40,276 bases of DNA from an uncultured Oscillibacter sp. (GCF_910584465.1 NZ_CAJUBK010000021.1:1-40276); one strand, 5' to 3'. Shown: positions 29,931 to 39,058, counted from the first letter of the stretch. The notes: generated by a model not told the origin, from the letters alone. Program-made: numbers and translations.

Positions 29931-31253
29931 TCACAGCGCGGCCTGTCCTTCCCGCTCCTCCGGGGGCGCCGCCTCCACGGCGGGATCGTTGGCGTGGACG
30001 TTGATGTACCGGCCCTTCAGCTTGGAGTGGAGGATCTTCTGGCTGGAGTAGAGCCCGTTGTAGCCGGAGAGCACATAGCTGACGCAACAGGCCAGGGAGA
30101 AATACAGCAGCCCCCCGCTGCCGAAGAGCTCGACGGACAGCGCGATGGAGGCCAGGGGGCAGTTCACCGCCCCGCAGAACACGGACACCATCCCCAGAGC
30201 GGCGGCGAACCCCGCCGGGATCCCCAGCGCCGGCCCCGCCGCGCACCCGAAGGCCGCCCCCACGAAGAAGGACGGCACCACCTCCCCGCCCTTGAACCCG
30301 GCGCCCAGGGTGACGGCGGTGAAGGCCAGCTTGAGCAGGAAGGCGGCGGGCCGGGCGCTCCCCTGTTCCACGGCGGCGGCGATGACGTCCATGCCCGCGC
30401 CGTTGTAGTCGCCGCTCCCGCACAGCAGGGTCATGGCCACCACGGCGCACCCCCCGGCGAAGGCCCGGGCCCAGGGCCCCGGCAGGCGCTTGGACAGCTG
30501 GCGCTCGGCGAAGTGGATGGTCCCGCAAAAGAGCATGGACACCAGGCCGCACAGCGCCGCCAGCACCGCCGTCCGGACCAGCAGCCCGGCCTCCAGTGCC
30601 GGGGCCTCCACGGTGAAATGGGTGGGCTCCACCCCGAAGAGGCGGGAGGCCCCATAGGCCACCAGCGCCGCGGTCAGGGAGGGGAACAGGGCGGCGTGGT
30701 AGAACGAGTCCACGCTGACCACGGCGATGGAGAACACGGCGGCGGTCAGCGGCGTGCCGAAGAGGGCGGTGAAGAAGGCCGCCATGCCCGCGGTGGTGGC
30801 GACGCGGAGGTCCCGCTCGTCGAAGCCGAAGAGCCGCCCCGTCTGATAGCCCAGCGCCCCGCCCATCTGGAGGGCCGCGCCCTCCCGCCCGGCGGAGCCG
30901 CCGCAGAGGTGGGTCAGCACCGTGCCCAGGAAGATGGAGGGCACCAGCCGGAGGGGGATGCTGCCGCCGGTGTGGACCTCGTCGAAGATGTCGTTGGTGC
31001 CCTGGCCCTCGGTCCCCAGCAGCTTGTACAGCGCCACGATCCCCAGGCCCGCCAGGGGCAGGCCGTACAGCAGCCAGGGCTCCTCGGCCCGCAGCTCCGT
31101 GACCCGCTCCACGGCGATGTGGAACAGCGAGCCGGTCAGCCCGCAGGCGCACCCCGTCGCCGCCGCCAGCGCCAGCCACTTCCCCAGCGCGCGCCCATAG
31201 AGCAGGGCCAGCCCCCACCGGGCCCGGAGGCCCCGTCTCAGATCTCCTCGCAT
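29931..31253 (-). CDS. ClC family anion transporter
   Basis: The 440-residue membrane protein belongs to the ClC family of chloride channels and anion/proton antiporters. It has GGSAGREGAALQMGG, which holds the gating glutamate, and the later filter segment GFKGGEVVPSFFVGAAFG, with about ten or more hydrophobic helices. The usual GSGIP segment of chloride exchangers is not seen (GQGTN occupies the region), and the GGEVVP form resembles the fluoride-exporting CLC-F branch. That assignment is tentative, and no fluoride riboswitch is visible upstream. GGAGG lies 9 bases before ATG 31253, and a promoter is at 31302-31329. Confidence 0.88.
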   Translation of the reverse strand: MRGDLRRGLRARWGLALLYGRALGKWLALAAATGCACGLTGSLFHIAVERVTELRAEEPWLLYGLPLAGLGIVALYKLLGTEGQGTNDIFDEVHTGGSIPLRLVPSIFLGTVLTHLCGGSAGREGAALQMGGALGYQTGRLFGFDERDLRVATTAGMAAFFTALFGTPLTAAVFSIAVVSVDSFYHAALFPSLTAALVAYGASRLFGVEPTHFTVEAPALEAGLLVRTAVLAALCGLVSMLFCGTIHFAERQLSKRLPGPWARAFAGGCAVVAMTLLCGSGDYNGAGMDVIAAAVEQGSARPAAFLLKLAFTAVTLGAGFKGGEVVPSFFVGAAFGCAAGPALGIPAGFAAALGMVSVFCGAVNCPLASIALSVELFGSGGLLYFSLACCVSYVLSGYNGLYSSQKILHSKLKGRYINVHANDPAVEAAPPEEREGQAAL

Positions 31254-31301
31254 ATCATCATGCCTCCGCCCCGGGATCCCTCGAACGATCCCTCTATGCC
31301 C

Positions 31302-31329
31302 AGTATACCGGATCTGGAGGAAAATGCAA
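31302..31329 (-). promoter_or_regulatory. promoter of the ClC gene
   Basis: On the minus strand, TTGCAT (31324-31329) and TATACT (31302-31307) are 16 bases apart. Confidence 0.75.
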
Positions 31330-31378
31330 GCGGATATGGCCGGCGGGCCCGCCTCCTGCCCGAACGGCCGGGAGGTGG

Positions 31379-31407
31379 TTGATTCTCTCCGGGGAACGCG
31401 GTATACT
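31379..31407 (+). promoter_or_regulatory. promoter of serC
   Basis: TTGATT (31379-31384) and TATACT (31402-31407) are separated by 17 bases, 66 bases before the serC start. Confidence 0.78.
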
Positions 31408-31473
31408 GTGACGAGGGACCGCCCCGGAACAGGGGATGGGACCCATCGAAGCTATCGAACGGGGGAAACGACT

Positions 31474-32562
31474 ATGCGATACGGACGCACCTATAATTTT
31501 TCGGCGGGCCCCGCCATGATGCCGGAGCCCGTCCTGGAGGAGATCGCCGCCGAGATGATGAACTACCGCGGGAGCGGCATGTGCGTCATGGAGATGAGCC
31601 ACCGCTCCAAGGTCTTCCAGCAGATCCGGGACGAGGCGGAGGCAGACCTGCGGGAGCTCATGGGCATCCCGGACGGATATCAGGTCCTCTTCATCCAGGG
31701 CGGCGGCACGCTCCAGTTCGCCATGGTGCCCATGAACCTGATGCGCGGCGGCAGGGCCTGCTACGTGGAGACCGGGGCCTGGTCCAAGAAGGCCATCGCC
31801 GAGGCGGAGAAGTTCGGCCGGGTGGAGATCTTGGCCTCCTCCGCCGACAAGGACTTCTCCTATATCCCGGACTGCTCGGATCTGGACATCCCGGAGGACA
31901 CGGACTATGTCTATATCTGCGAGAACGAGACCATCAACGGCACCACTTACGCCCGCCTGCCCGACGCCAAGGGCCGGCCGCTGGTCAGCGACCAGTCCTC
32001 CATGTTCCTCTCCCGCCCCTGCGACGTCAGCCGGTACGGCCTGATCTGGGGCGGCGTGCAGAAGAACGTGGGCCCCGCCGGCATGGCCATCGTCATCGTC
32101 CGGGAGGACCTCATCCGGGAGGACCTGCCGGCGTCCGTGCCCACCTATCTGCGCTATAAGACCCACGCGGACAGCGGCTCCCTGTACAACACGCCCAACT
32201 GCTGGGCGGTCTACTGCTGCGGGAAGGTCTTCAAATACCTGCTGGCCCAGGGCGGGCTGGAGGCACAGCACCGGCGCAACCAGGAGAAGGCGAAGATCCT
32301 CTACGACTTCCTGGACCAGTCCAGGTTCTTCACCGGGGCGGTCCGGAAGGAGGACCGCTCCCTGATGAACGTCCCCTTCGTCACCCCCAGCCGGGAGCAG
32401 GACGCGGAGGTAGCGGCCGCCTGCAAGGCGGCGGGCTTCGACAACCTGAAGGGCCACAAGAGCGTGGGGGGCCTCCGGGCGTCCATCTATAACGCCATGC
32501 CCAAGGAGGGCGTGGAGGCCCTGGTGCGGTTCTTGCGGGAGTACGAGTCGGCCCACGGCTGA
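31474..32562 (+). CDS. serC: phosphoserine aminotransferase
   Basis: SerC transfers an amino group from glutamate to 3-phosphohydroxypyruvate in serine synthesis and also acts in the pyridoxal phosphate pathway of some bacteria. The 362 residues begin RTYNFSAGPAMMPEPVLEE and contain MEMSHRSKVF, FIQGGGTLQFAMVP, SDQSSMFLSRP, and WGGVQKNVGPAG, whose lysine (residue 197) binds the cofactor; the end has GHKSVGGLRASIYNAMP. I start it at ATG 31474, behind a purine-rich GGGGGAAA. It has its own promoter and terminator, and serA is not adjacent in the window. Confidence 0.96.
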   Translation: MRYGRTYNFSAGPAMMPEPVLEEIAAEMMNYRGSGMCVMEMSHRSKVFQQIRDEAEADLRELMGIPDGYQVLFIQGGGTLQFAMVPMNLMRGGRACYVETGAWSKKAIAEAEKFGRVEILASSADKDFSYIPDCSDLDIPEDTDYVYICENETINGTTYARLPDAKGRPLVSDQSSMFLSRPCDVSRYGLIWGGVQKNVGPAGMAIVIVREDLIREDLPASVPTYLRYKTHADSGSLYNTPNCWAVYCCGKVFKYLLAQGGLEAQHRRNQEKAKILYDFLDQSRFFTGAVRKEDRSLMNVPFVTPSREQDAEVAAACKAAGFDNLKGHKSVGGLRASIYNAMPKEGVEALVRFLREYESAHG

Positions 32563-32607
32563 GCCCCGCCGGGGAGCGCGGGAGGCGCATCCATCGAAAA
32601 GGGACGC

Positions 32608-32644
32608 AGGCGCGGGGGCCCCGGAGGGGGCTCCCGCGCCTTTT
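32608..32644 (+). terminator. intrinsic terminator of serC
   Basis: GGCGCGGG (32609-32616) pairs with CCCGCGCC (32633-32640), extended inward by further GC pairs and one G-U, and is followed by TTTT (32641-32644). Confidence 0.85.
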
Positions 32645-32839
32645 GGATCGGTCCGCTCCCGGGGATCCCCAGGGCCCGGGGCTCCCCCCGTCGGGTCCCC
32701 CTTTCGGCGGCCCGAGGGCCCGCCCGGCGGGCGGCGCAGGGGGCTCCCCGCCGCGGGAGGGGCCCCATGTCCGCAAAAGACCAGGGGATATATCGTGAAA
32801 ACATACAGCGCGGGCGGACGGATCTCGTCACCCGTTCGA
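32645..32839. other. GC-rich intergenic stretch, nothing recognised
   Basis: This low-complexity region, rich in runs of C and G, lies between the serC terminator and the next promoter. I see no gene, RNA or clear repeat in it. It becomes AT-richer from about 32778 towards the promoter. Confidence 0.55.
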
Positions 32840-32868
32840 TTGTAAATGGAAGTTATTGGTGCTATACT
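32840..32868 (+). promoter_or_regulatory. near-consensus promoter of the SLH gene
   Basis: TTGTAA (32840-32845) and TATACT (32863-32868) are 17 bases apart, with a TGC extension. The start codon lies 66 bases downstream. Confidence 0.82.
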
Positions 32869-32934
32869 AGGGATAGCTTTACTTGGGCCGGGGGCTCTCC
32901 CCCAGGCGAACGTGATGAATGGAGGAAGGCACTT

Positions 32935-34446
32935 ATGAAAAAGCTCATGTCCCTGTTCTTGGCGGCGCTCATGATCTGCGTCATGATCCCCACCGCCGCG
33001 GCGAGCACCATCTACACCGCCAAAGAGATGAAGGTCAAGCACGACTTCCAGATCGAAGGCGTGGACGACGGCAAGGGCGCCGCCACCTATGTGGAGGTGG
33101 AGGGCGGCTACTACATCTCCCCCTGGAAGTACGATGTGGAGAACATCAGCCTGACCGTCACCTACAAAGGCGAGGACTACAAGGTCAAGACCAAGGACCT
33201 GGACCTGGACGGCCTGAAGGACGTGAAGGTCAGCGTCTTCGAGCTGGACGGCAAGGTGGAGACCAGCACGGAGAGCGCCCCGGACGACGCCAAGAAGGTC
33301 GCCAAGTTCAAGGTGGACCTGGAGACCTGGACGGTCATCGCCATGCCCAAGACCGAGGACCTGGAGATGGCGGTGAAGTTCCAGTATAAGGACGCCAAGC
33401 CCGCCGACGCCAACAACGTGGACGCCTTCCCCCTGGACGCCGCCGCCCAGGAGCAGGCGGAGGCCCCCGCCGGTTCCGTCCAGCTGATCCAGGATTTCAA
33501 GGACTGCAAGGGCGTCACCGACGAGACCAAGGAGATCCGCACCATGCTGTCCCCGGACGAGGACGGCGTGTACTTCGCCTCCCGCTGGGACTATAAGATG
33601 GCCACCAAGGCGGGCGACGCCGGCGTCGGCCCCAACATCGACTGCAAGGTGGTCTACAACGGCTCCAACAAGAAGATGAAGGGCGAGGACATCACCCCCG
33701 ACGCCAACAACTGCGGCACCATGTACTTCTTCGACAAGGACGGCAAGCTGGACGTGGACGCCGAGGTCCCCGAGGGCGCGGTCCTGCTGGCGGAGTGCAC
33801 CATGAGCCTGGACGGCGCGATCTGGTTCACCCCCAAGAGCGACAAGATCACCACGGAGCTGGAGTTCAACTACGACGCCTCCGAGACCTATGACGCGAAG
33901 AAGAACGTGGACCAGGTGAAAAACGAGAAGCCCGGCGCCGCCGAGGCTCCCGCCGTCCCCAGCTTCACCGACGTGGATCCCTCCTCCGCCTTCGCCCCCG
34001 CCATCGGCTGGGCCGCGGCCGAGGGGATCGCCTACGGCACCTCCGCCACCACCTTCGCCCCCAGTAGCACCTGCTCGGTCTCCAACATCCTGACCTTCCT
34101 GTGGCGCGCCAACGGCAAGCCCGGCGCCGCCGAGGGCACGGCGGACCGCGACTGCGCCGCCAAGTGGGCCGCGGAGCAGGGGATGATCGCGGCGGACGCC
34201 GACGTGGGCGCGCCCTGCACCCGCGCCATGGCCGTGACCTTCTTGTGGAAGGCCGCCGGGAGCCCCAAGGTCGAGTCCAAGGCCAAGTTCAACGACGTGG
34301 CCGAGGACGCGGAGTATGCCGCCGCCGTGGCCTGGGCCGTGGACAAGGGGGTCACCAACGGCACCGGCGAGGCCGCCTTCTCCCCCAACGACACCTGCAC
34401 GCGGGGCCAGATCGTGACCTTCCTGTACCGCGCCGCCCATTCGTGA
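32935..34446 (+). CDS. secreted SLH-domain surface protein
   Basis: The 503-residue protein starts with a signal peptide (MKKLMSLFLAALMICVMIPTAAAS, residues 1-24). Residues about 25-335 are a lysine- and aspartate-rich beta region of unknown function with two similar-looking segments (YYISPWKYDVENISLTVTYKG and VYFASRWDYKMATKAGD). From about 342 there are three SLH repeats (SFTDVDPSSAFAPAIGWAAAEGI, DRDCAAKWAAEQGMIAADA, KFNDVAEDAEYAAAVAWAVDKG), which bind pyruvylated wall polysaccharide. The csaB gene in this window would make that ligand. The second repeat is shorter than usual. GGAGG precedes ATG 32935, and a strong promoter suggests abundant expression. Confidence 0.9.
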   Translation: MKKLMSLFLAALMICVMIPTAAASTIYTAKEMKVKHDFQIEGVDDGKGAATYVEVEGGYYISPWKYDVENISLTVTYKGEDYKVKTKDLDLDGLKDVKVSVFELDGKVETSTESAPDDAKKVAKFKVDLETWTVIAMPKTEDLEMAVKFQYKDAKPADANNVDAFPLDAAAQEQAEAPAGSVQLIQDFKDCKGVTDETKEIRTMLSPDEDGVYFASRWDYKMATKAGDAGVGPNIDCKVVYNGSNKKMKGEDITPDANNCGTMYFFDKDGKLDVDAEVPEGAVLLAECTMSLDGAIWFTPKSDKITTELEFNYDASETYDAKKNVDQVKNEKPGAAEAPAVPSFTDVDPSSAFAPAIGWAAAEGIAYGTSATTFAPSSTCSVSNILTFLWRANGKPGAAEGTADRDCAAKWAAEQGMIAADADVGAPCTRAMAVTFLWKAAGSPKVESKAKFNDVAEDAEYAAAVAWAVDKGVTNGTGEAAFSPNDTCTRGQIVTFLYRAAHS

Positions 34447-34460
34447 ACCCATCCATCGCC

Positions 34461-34487
34461 GTGCGCCCCGCCAGGGGCGGGGCGCAC
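34461..34487 (+). terminator. GC hairpin after the SLH gene
   Basis: A perfect 12-bp stem (34461-34472 with 34476-34487) with loop AGG lies 14 bases after the stop. There is no T-run. Confidence 0.5.
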
Positions 34488-34506
34488 GGACAAAACAGAT
34501 AAACAA

Positions 34507-34540
34507 GGAGGCCCCGCCGTCTTTGGACGGCGGGGCCTCC
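34507..34540. terminator. hairpin between the SLH and rpoN genes
   Basis: A perfect 15-bp stem (34507-34521 with 34526-34540) has loop TTTG. On the minus strand it is followed by TTGTTTATC, so it probably ends the rpoN operon; plus-strand termination is less clear. Confidence 0.65.
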
Positions 34541-34559
34541 GCTTTGCCTTCCCGCTCTC

Positions 34560-35894
34560 CTATGCCCGCCGGGCCGCCGAAGGCCCCACCCCCAGCTCCA
34601 GGCGGTACTTCGTCACCGTCCGTCGGGCGACCCGGATCCCCCGGTCCGCCAGGAGGCGGCACAGGATCTGGTCGCTGAGGGGCCTCTGGGGGTCCTCGCC
34701 GCGGATCAGGACCAGCATCGTCTGCTTCACCGCCTGGCGGGAGACCGCGCCGCCGCTCACCGGGCGGCTGAAGAACCAGCGCAGGGGGAACGTCCCCTGG
34801 CGGCACTGGAGGTACTTCCCCTGGACGGCGCGGGAGACCGTGGAGGGGTGGACCTCCAGCCGCTGGGCCAGGGTGGAGAGGGTCATGGGGGCCAGCTCCC
34901 CCGTCTCCCCGGCGAAGAAGGGCCGCTGGACCTCCAGCAGGGCCTCCGCGCAGCGGCGGAGGGTGCTCCCCCGGCGCTCCAGGCTGTCCAGCAGCCACCT
35001 GGCCTGCCGGAGCTTTTGGCGGAGGTAGTCCCGGGTCTCCTTCTCGTCGCTGCTTTTCAGCAGGCGGAGGTAGTAGTCGTTGACGGACACCCTGGGCAGG
35101 TAGTAGTCGTTCAGGACGGCCCTCAGCTCCCCCTCCAGCTCGGCGACGAACACGTCGGGCCGGACGTAGACCGCCGCCTCGGCCGGCTGGAAGGCCCGGC
35201 CCGGATGGGGCTCCAGGGCGGCGATGGTCCGCTCCGCCTCCCGGACGGCCTCCACCCCGACGCCCAGCGCCTGGGCGATGGCGGCATAGCGCTTCCTCCC
35301 CAGCTCCGGCAGGAAGCGGGCGGCGATCTCCATGGCGGTGCGGTCCGTCCCGCCCCGGCGGCTGAGCTGGAGCAGCAGGCACTCCGAGAGGGACCGGGCC
35401 CCCACCCCCGGCGGGTCCAGGCCCTGGAGGGCGTCCAGCGCCTGGTCCACCAGGGCCTGGGGGATCTTCATGCCGGACAGGCCGTCCAGGTCCTCCTGGG
35501 CGAGCCAGCCGTCCTCGTCCACCAGCTCGGCGAGATACTCGCACAGGGCCGTCAGGGGCCTGGGCAGGCGGAGGCGCTGGATCTGGTCCCGGAGGAAGGC
35601 GGAGAGGCCCTCCAGCTCCCGGTCCTCCCGCCCGGCCTCCACGGCGGCCTCCTCGTGGGCGAAGGTGCCCCGGTCCCGCAGTCCGCCGTCGATCCAGCCG
35701 GCCTGGCGGCGCAGGGCCTCCCAGGCCGCCTCCGGCGGGTCGGACTGGTCCAGGAGGGGGTTCTCCTCCGCCTGGCGGGAGAGGTACTCCAGCAGCTCCT
35801 GGGAGCTCATCTGCAGCACGTCCATGGACTGGAGGAGCTGCGGCGTCAGCTTCAGCTCCTGGCGCAGTTCGGTCTTCAGCTGGACGAGGCTCAT
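34560..35894 (-). CDS. rpoN: RNA polymerase sigma-54 factor
   Basis: Sigma-54 directs RNA polymerase to -24/-12 promoters and needs an ATP-driven activator. The 444-residue protein has the N-terminal activator-interacting region (KLTPQLLQSMDVLQMSSQELLEYL), an acidic linker, the core-binding region, the helix-turn-helix LAQRLEVHPSTVSRAVQGKYL and the C-terminal RpoN box ARRTVTKYR (about residues 423-431), where a K-for-A-like change after TV still fits the consensus. I start it at ATG 35894, with GGAGGGAG 8 bases upstream. It is the last gene of an operon with an enhancer-binding protein and a pyrophosphatase. Confidence 0.95.
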   Translation of the reverse strand: MSLVQLKTELRQELKLTPQLLQSMDVLQMSSQELLEYLSRQAEENPLLDQSDPPEAAWEALRRQAGWIDGGLRDRGTFAHEEAAVEAGREDRELEGLSAFLRDQIQRLRLPRPLTALCEYLAELVDEDGWLAQEDLDGLSGMKIPQALVDQALDALQGLDPPGVGARSLSECLLLQLSRRGGTDRTAMEIAARFLPELGRKRYAAIAQALGVGVEAVREAERTIAALEPHPGRAFQPAEAAVYVRPDVFVAELEGELRAVLNDYYLPRVSVNDYYLRLLKSSDEKETRDYLRQKLRQARWLLDSLERRGSTLRRCAEALLEVQRPFFAGETGELAPMTLSTLAQRLEVHPSTVSRAVQGKYLQCRQGTFPLRWFFSRPVSGGAVSRQAVKQTMLVLIRGEDPQRPLSDQILCRLLADRGIRVARRTVTKYRLELGVGPSAARRA

Positions 35895-35919
35895 GGCTCG
35901 CTCCCTCCTCCCGGCGGGC

Positions 35920-37335
35920 TCACCGCACATACTTGGCGATCTTCCGGGCCGCGGTGGCCTGGGAGATGCCCAGCTCCTTGGCCACCGCCACGGTGGTGCC
36001 CCAGCGGCGGTAGGACTCCCGGACGATCTGCCCCTCGTAGGCGTCCATCCGTTCCGCCAGGGTGCCCTCCCGGGAGGGGGCGGGGGCGGCGGAGGCGGCG
36101 TCGTATTCCGGCGGGAGGTGCGCCAGGTCGATGATGGGATCTTGGACGGTGATGACCAGCCGCTCCACCAGGTTCTCCAGCTGGCGGACGTTCCCCGGCC
36201 AGTCGCAGCGCTCCAGGAAGCTGAGGAGCCGGGGGCTGAAGGTGAGGGACTTCTCATACTCCCCGCAGAAGCGGGCCAGGAACTGGTGGGCCAGGGGGAG
36301 GATGTCCTCCCGCCGCTGCCGGAGGGGCGGGATGTGGATGCGGATGACGTTGAGCCGGTAGAAGAGGTCAGAGCGGAACAGCCCCCGCTGGACGGCCTCC
36401 TCCAGGTTTCGGTTCGTGGCGACCAGGAGGCGGAAGTCCAGCTCGATCCGCTTGTTGCCGGAGAGGCGCTCGATGGTCTTCTCCTGGATGAGCTGGAGGA
36501 GCTTGGACTGGATGTGGGGCGGGAGCTCGCCGATCTCGTCGAGGAAGAGGGTGCCGTCGTTGGCCAGCTCGATCTTGCCGATCTTGCCGCCGCTGGCGGC
36601 CCCGGTGAAGGCGCCCTTCTCATAGCCGAAGAGCTCCGATTCGATGAGGTTCTCGTGCAGCACGGCGCAGTTGACCTCGATGAAGGGCCCGTCGGCCCGG
36701 CTGCTCATGGCGTGGATGGCCTTGGCCACGGCGCTCTTGCCCACGCCGGTCTCCCCGGTGATGAGGATGTTGGCCTTGGTGTTGGCGGTGTTCTGCATCA
36801 GGGTCCACAGCCGCTGCATGGACGCGCTCTTGAAGATCAGGCTGGTGGAGGTGGCCCGGGTGCGGAGCTCGGCGATCTCCTGGGTGTACTGCTGGAGGGA
36901 GTCCTGGAGGTGGCGGTAGTTGCGCTGGATGACGTTGATCTGCTCCATGGACACGGTGTTGAAGCAGACGGCGAACTTGAGCTCACCGCTGCTGTCGAAC
37001 AGGGGGATACCCACGGTCATGACGTTCTTATGGATGTGGTTGATGGTCTGGGTGGCGGTGATCTTCCTGCGCTGGCGGATGACCTCGGCGGTGACGCAGG
37101 GGGAGAAGGTGCCGTCGGCCTCCAGGTCGAAGGCGGACCGGCCCACGATGGAATCGTGGACGAAGCCGAAGTTCTTCTCATAGCTCTCGCTGACGCGGAG
37201 GATGACGCCCTTGGCGTCGGAGAGCATCATGTCGTCCGCCAGGACCAGGTTGTTCTCGGGGCTGAGGATGTCGAAGAGGCCCCGGAGGTTGATGCCGTCG
37301 TCGAAGAGGGCGGTGAGATCGGATGCCTGGGACAT
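35920..37335 (-). CDS. sigma-54 enhancer-binding transcriptional activator with PAS-like sensor
   Basis: The 471-residue protein is a bacterial enhancer-binding protein that remodels sigma-54 polymerase using ATP. The N-terminal PAS-like sensor (about 30-140, LVLADDMMLSDAKGVILRVSESYEKNFGF) probably binds a small ligand. The AAA+ core has Walker A GETGVGKS (about 188), the sigma-54 contact loop GAFTGA (about 241), Walker B FLDEIGEL and the arginine finger region FRSDLFYRLN. A Fis-type helix-turn-helix ends the protein (VAVAKELGISQATAARKIAKYV). AAGGAGGT precedes ATG 37335. It lies 25 bases before rpoN and 22 after the pyrophosphatase gene. Target genes and ligand are unknown. Confidence 0.93.
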   Translation of the reverse strand: MSQASDLTALFDDGINLRGLFDILSPENNLVLADDMMLSDAKGVILRVSESYEKNFGFVHDSIVGRSAFDLEADGTFSPCVTAEVIRQRRKITATQTINHIHKNVMTVGIPLFDSSGELKFAVCFNTVSMEQINVIQRNYRHLQDSLQQYTQEIAELRTRATSTSLIFKSASMQRLWTLMQNTANTKANILITGETGVGKSAVAKAIHAMSSRADGPFIEVNCAVLHENLIESELFGYEKGAFTGAASGGKIGKIELANDGTLFLDEIGELPPHIQSKLLQLIQEKTIERLSGNKRIELDFRLLVATNRNLEEAVQRGLFRSDLFYRLNVIRIHIPPLRQRREDILPLAHQFLARFCGEYEKSLTFSPRLLSFLERCDWPGNVRQLENLVERLVITVQDPIIDLAHLPPEYDAASAAPAPSREGTLAERMDAYEGQIVRESYRRWGTTVAVAKELGISQATAARKIAKYVR

Positions 37336-37357
37336 GAGGGGACCTCCTTCCCGCGTC

Positions 37358-38971
37358 TCAGCCCCAGAGGGCGGACAGCATGGGGATGACCTGCTTCTTC
37401 CGGGACATGATCTTGGGCAGGAACGCGCAGTTCTCCCCCCCGCGGATGGAGAACGCCTGCCGGATGGTGTCCTCGTCCCCGACGAAGAGGAGCTGGGTGC
37501 CCTCCAGCAGCACGTCGGTGATCATCAGCACCACGGTGTCCAGCCCCTGCGACTCCTGCGCGGCGGTCATGATCTCGATGAACTCGCCCTTGCGGTCCAG
37601 CAGCCGGGCGGAGTCCACGGTGGTGATCTGGCTCACCGCCAGGTCGTGCCCGGCGATGTGGAACTCCTTATAATCCGTCATCAGCATGGCCTCGGCGGTC
37701 TTGTCGTCGCCGCAGCTGGCGGAGAAGATCGCCTGCCCCAGGTCCTCCAGGCAGACGCTGGCGATGCGGGCCAGGCGGTTGGCGATGTCCACGTCCCGCT
37801 GGGTGCAGGTGGGGGACTTGAACATGACCGTGTCCGACACGATCGCCGCCGCCATGAGCCCCGCCATCTTCGCCGTGGGCATCAGGCCCTTCTCCTGGTA
37901 CATCTCGGCGATGATCGTGTTCGTGCTGCCCACGGCCTCGTTCCGGACGTGGATGGGGTTCTTCGTCTCGATGTCCGCCAGGCGGTGGTGGTCGATGATC
38001 TCCAGGATCTCCGCCTGGTCCAGGCCCACCACGGACTGGGACTTCTCGTTGTGGTCCACCAGCACCACCCGCTTGTGCCGGGGGCGCAGCAGGTGGAACC
38101 GGGACAGCATCCCGACGACCTTCTCCTCCTCGTCCAGGATGGGATAGGCCCGGAAGCGGCTCTCCAGGACGGCGTCCTGCACATCGTCGATGTAGTCGTC
38201 CAGGTGGAAGCAGACCAGGCCGCTGCGCTTGCAGATCCGGGAGATGGGCAGGGCGTGGAAGATCAGGCGCAGGGCCTGATAGGCGTCGATGGGCGTGGAG
38301 ATGACGCAGGTGTCCCCCGCGCGCTCCAAAAGCTCCGGGGAGACCTCCCCCTGGCAGATGATGACGCAGTTCACCTGGAGGTCCAGGGCCCGCCGGACCA
38401 TGTCCGGCTGGTCGCCGCAGATGACCACGCTGTCCGGGCTGGAGAACAGCAGGTTCTCCCGGCTGGCGGGCAGGGCGATGGTCACCTCGCCGCAGATCTC
38501 GTCCCGGGCCTCGGCGCCCTCGTTGAGGAGCTTGCCCTCCAGGACGGAGATCAGGTTATAGACCGGGATCCCGTCCACCCGCGGGTCGCGGACGGAGGTC
38601 ATGTCGTAATTCGCCACGTCCCCGGCGGAGAGGGTGCCGTGGAGGGTCCCGTCCTCGTTGGCCACGGGGAGGATGGAGATGTTCCCGCCCTGCATGGCCT
38701 GCCAGCCCCGGCTGATGGTGGCGGCGGGGGAGAGGGTGGGCGGCGTGTCGTAGTCCAGGTCCCGGACCTGGGTCCGCACGTTCTCGATGAGCCTGGGGGG
38801 CTGGAAGCCGAAGCGGTCCAGCACGATCTGGGTCTCGTCGCTGATCTGGCCCAGCCGGGCGGCCTGGTACTGCCGGTCGCCCAGGGCGTTGCGCAGGGCG
38901 GCGTAGGCCATGGCGGAGACGATGGAGTCCGTGTCCGGGTTCCGGTGGCCCATGATATAGATAGTGTCCAT
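37358..38971 (-). CDS. ppaC: manganese-dependent inorganic pyrophosphatase with CBS and DRTGG domains
   Basis: This family II pyrophosphatase hydrolyses pyrophosphate. The 537-residue protein has the DHH-type N-terminal metal motif MGHRNPDTDSI, then an inserted regulatory part of two CBS domains flanking a DRTGG domain (about residues 75-305). The DHH and DHHA2 catalytic parts follow (VVLVDHNE, IIDHHRLADI, SRKKQVIPMLSALWG). In clostridial homologues the insert binds adenine nucleotides and diadenosine polyphosphates to tune activity. The ribosome binding site AAAGGAG is 12 bases from ATG 38971, slightly long. It is the first gene of the operon with the activator and rpoN, driven by the promoter at 39030-39058. 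Confidence 0.94.
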   Translation of the reverse strand: MDTIYIMGHRNPDTDSIVSAMAYAALRNALGDRQYQAARLGQISDETQIVLDRFGFQPPRLIENVRTQVRDLDYDTPPTLSPAATISRGWQAMQGGNISILPVANEDGTLHGTLSAGDVANYDMTSVRDPRVDGIPVYNLISVLEGKLLNEGAEARDEICGEVTIALPASRENLLFSSPDSVVICGDQPDMVRRALDLQVNCVIICQGEVSPELLERAGDTCVISTPIDAYQALRLIFHALPISRICKRSGLVCFHLDDYIDDVQDAVLESRFRAYPILDEEEKVVGMLSRFHLLRPRHKRVVLVDHNEKSQSVVGLDQAEILEIIDHHRLADIETKNPIHVRNEAVGSTNTIIAEMYQEKGLMPTAKMAGLMAAAIVSDTVMFKSPTCTQRDVDIANRLARIASVCLEDLGQAIFSASCGDDKTAEAMLMTDYKEFHIAGHDLAVSQITTVDSARLLDRKGEFIEIMTAAQESQGLDTVVLMITDVLLEGTQLLFVGDEDTIRQAFSIRGGENCAFLPKIMSRKKQVIPMLSALWG

Positions 38972-39029
38972 ATTGAAAAAAGGCTCCTTTCGCGGGACGC
39001 GGGGCTCGCCCCCGATCCGTTATGCCCCC

Positions 39030-39058
39030 ATTATGCGTCCCCGGAGGGGAAATGTCAA
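39030..39058 (-). promoter_or_regulatory. promoter of the ppaC-activator-rpoN operon
   Basis: On the minus strand, a perfect TTGACA (39053-39058) and CATAAT (39030-39035) are separated by 17 bases. No internal promoter or terminator is seen in the 22- and 25-base gaps between the three genes. Confidence 0.85.

Noticed and set aside
31254..31330. Fluoride riboswitch ahead of the ClC gene
   Set aside because: The conserved riboswitch segments were not found on the minus strand; the space is filled by a normal promoter and ribosome binding site.
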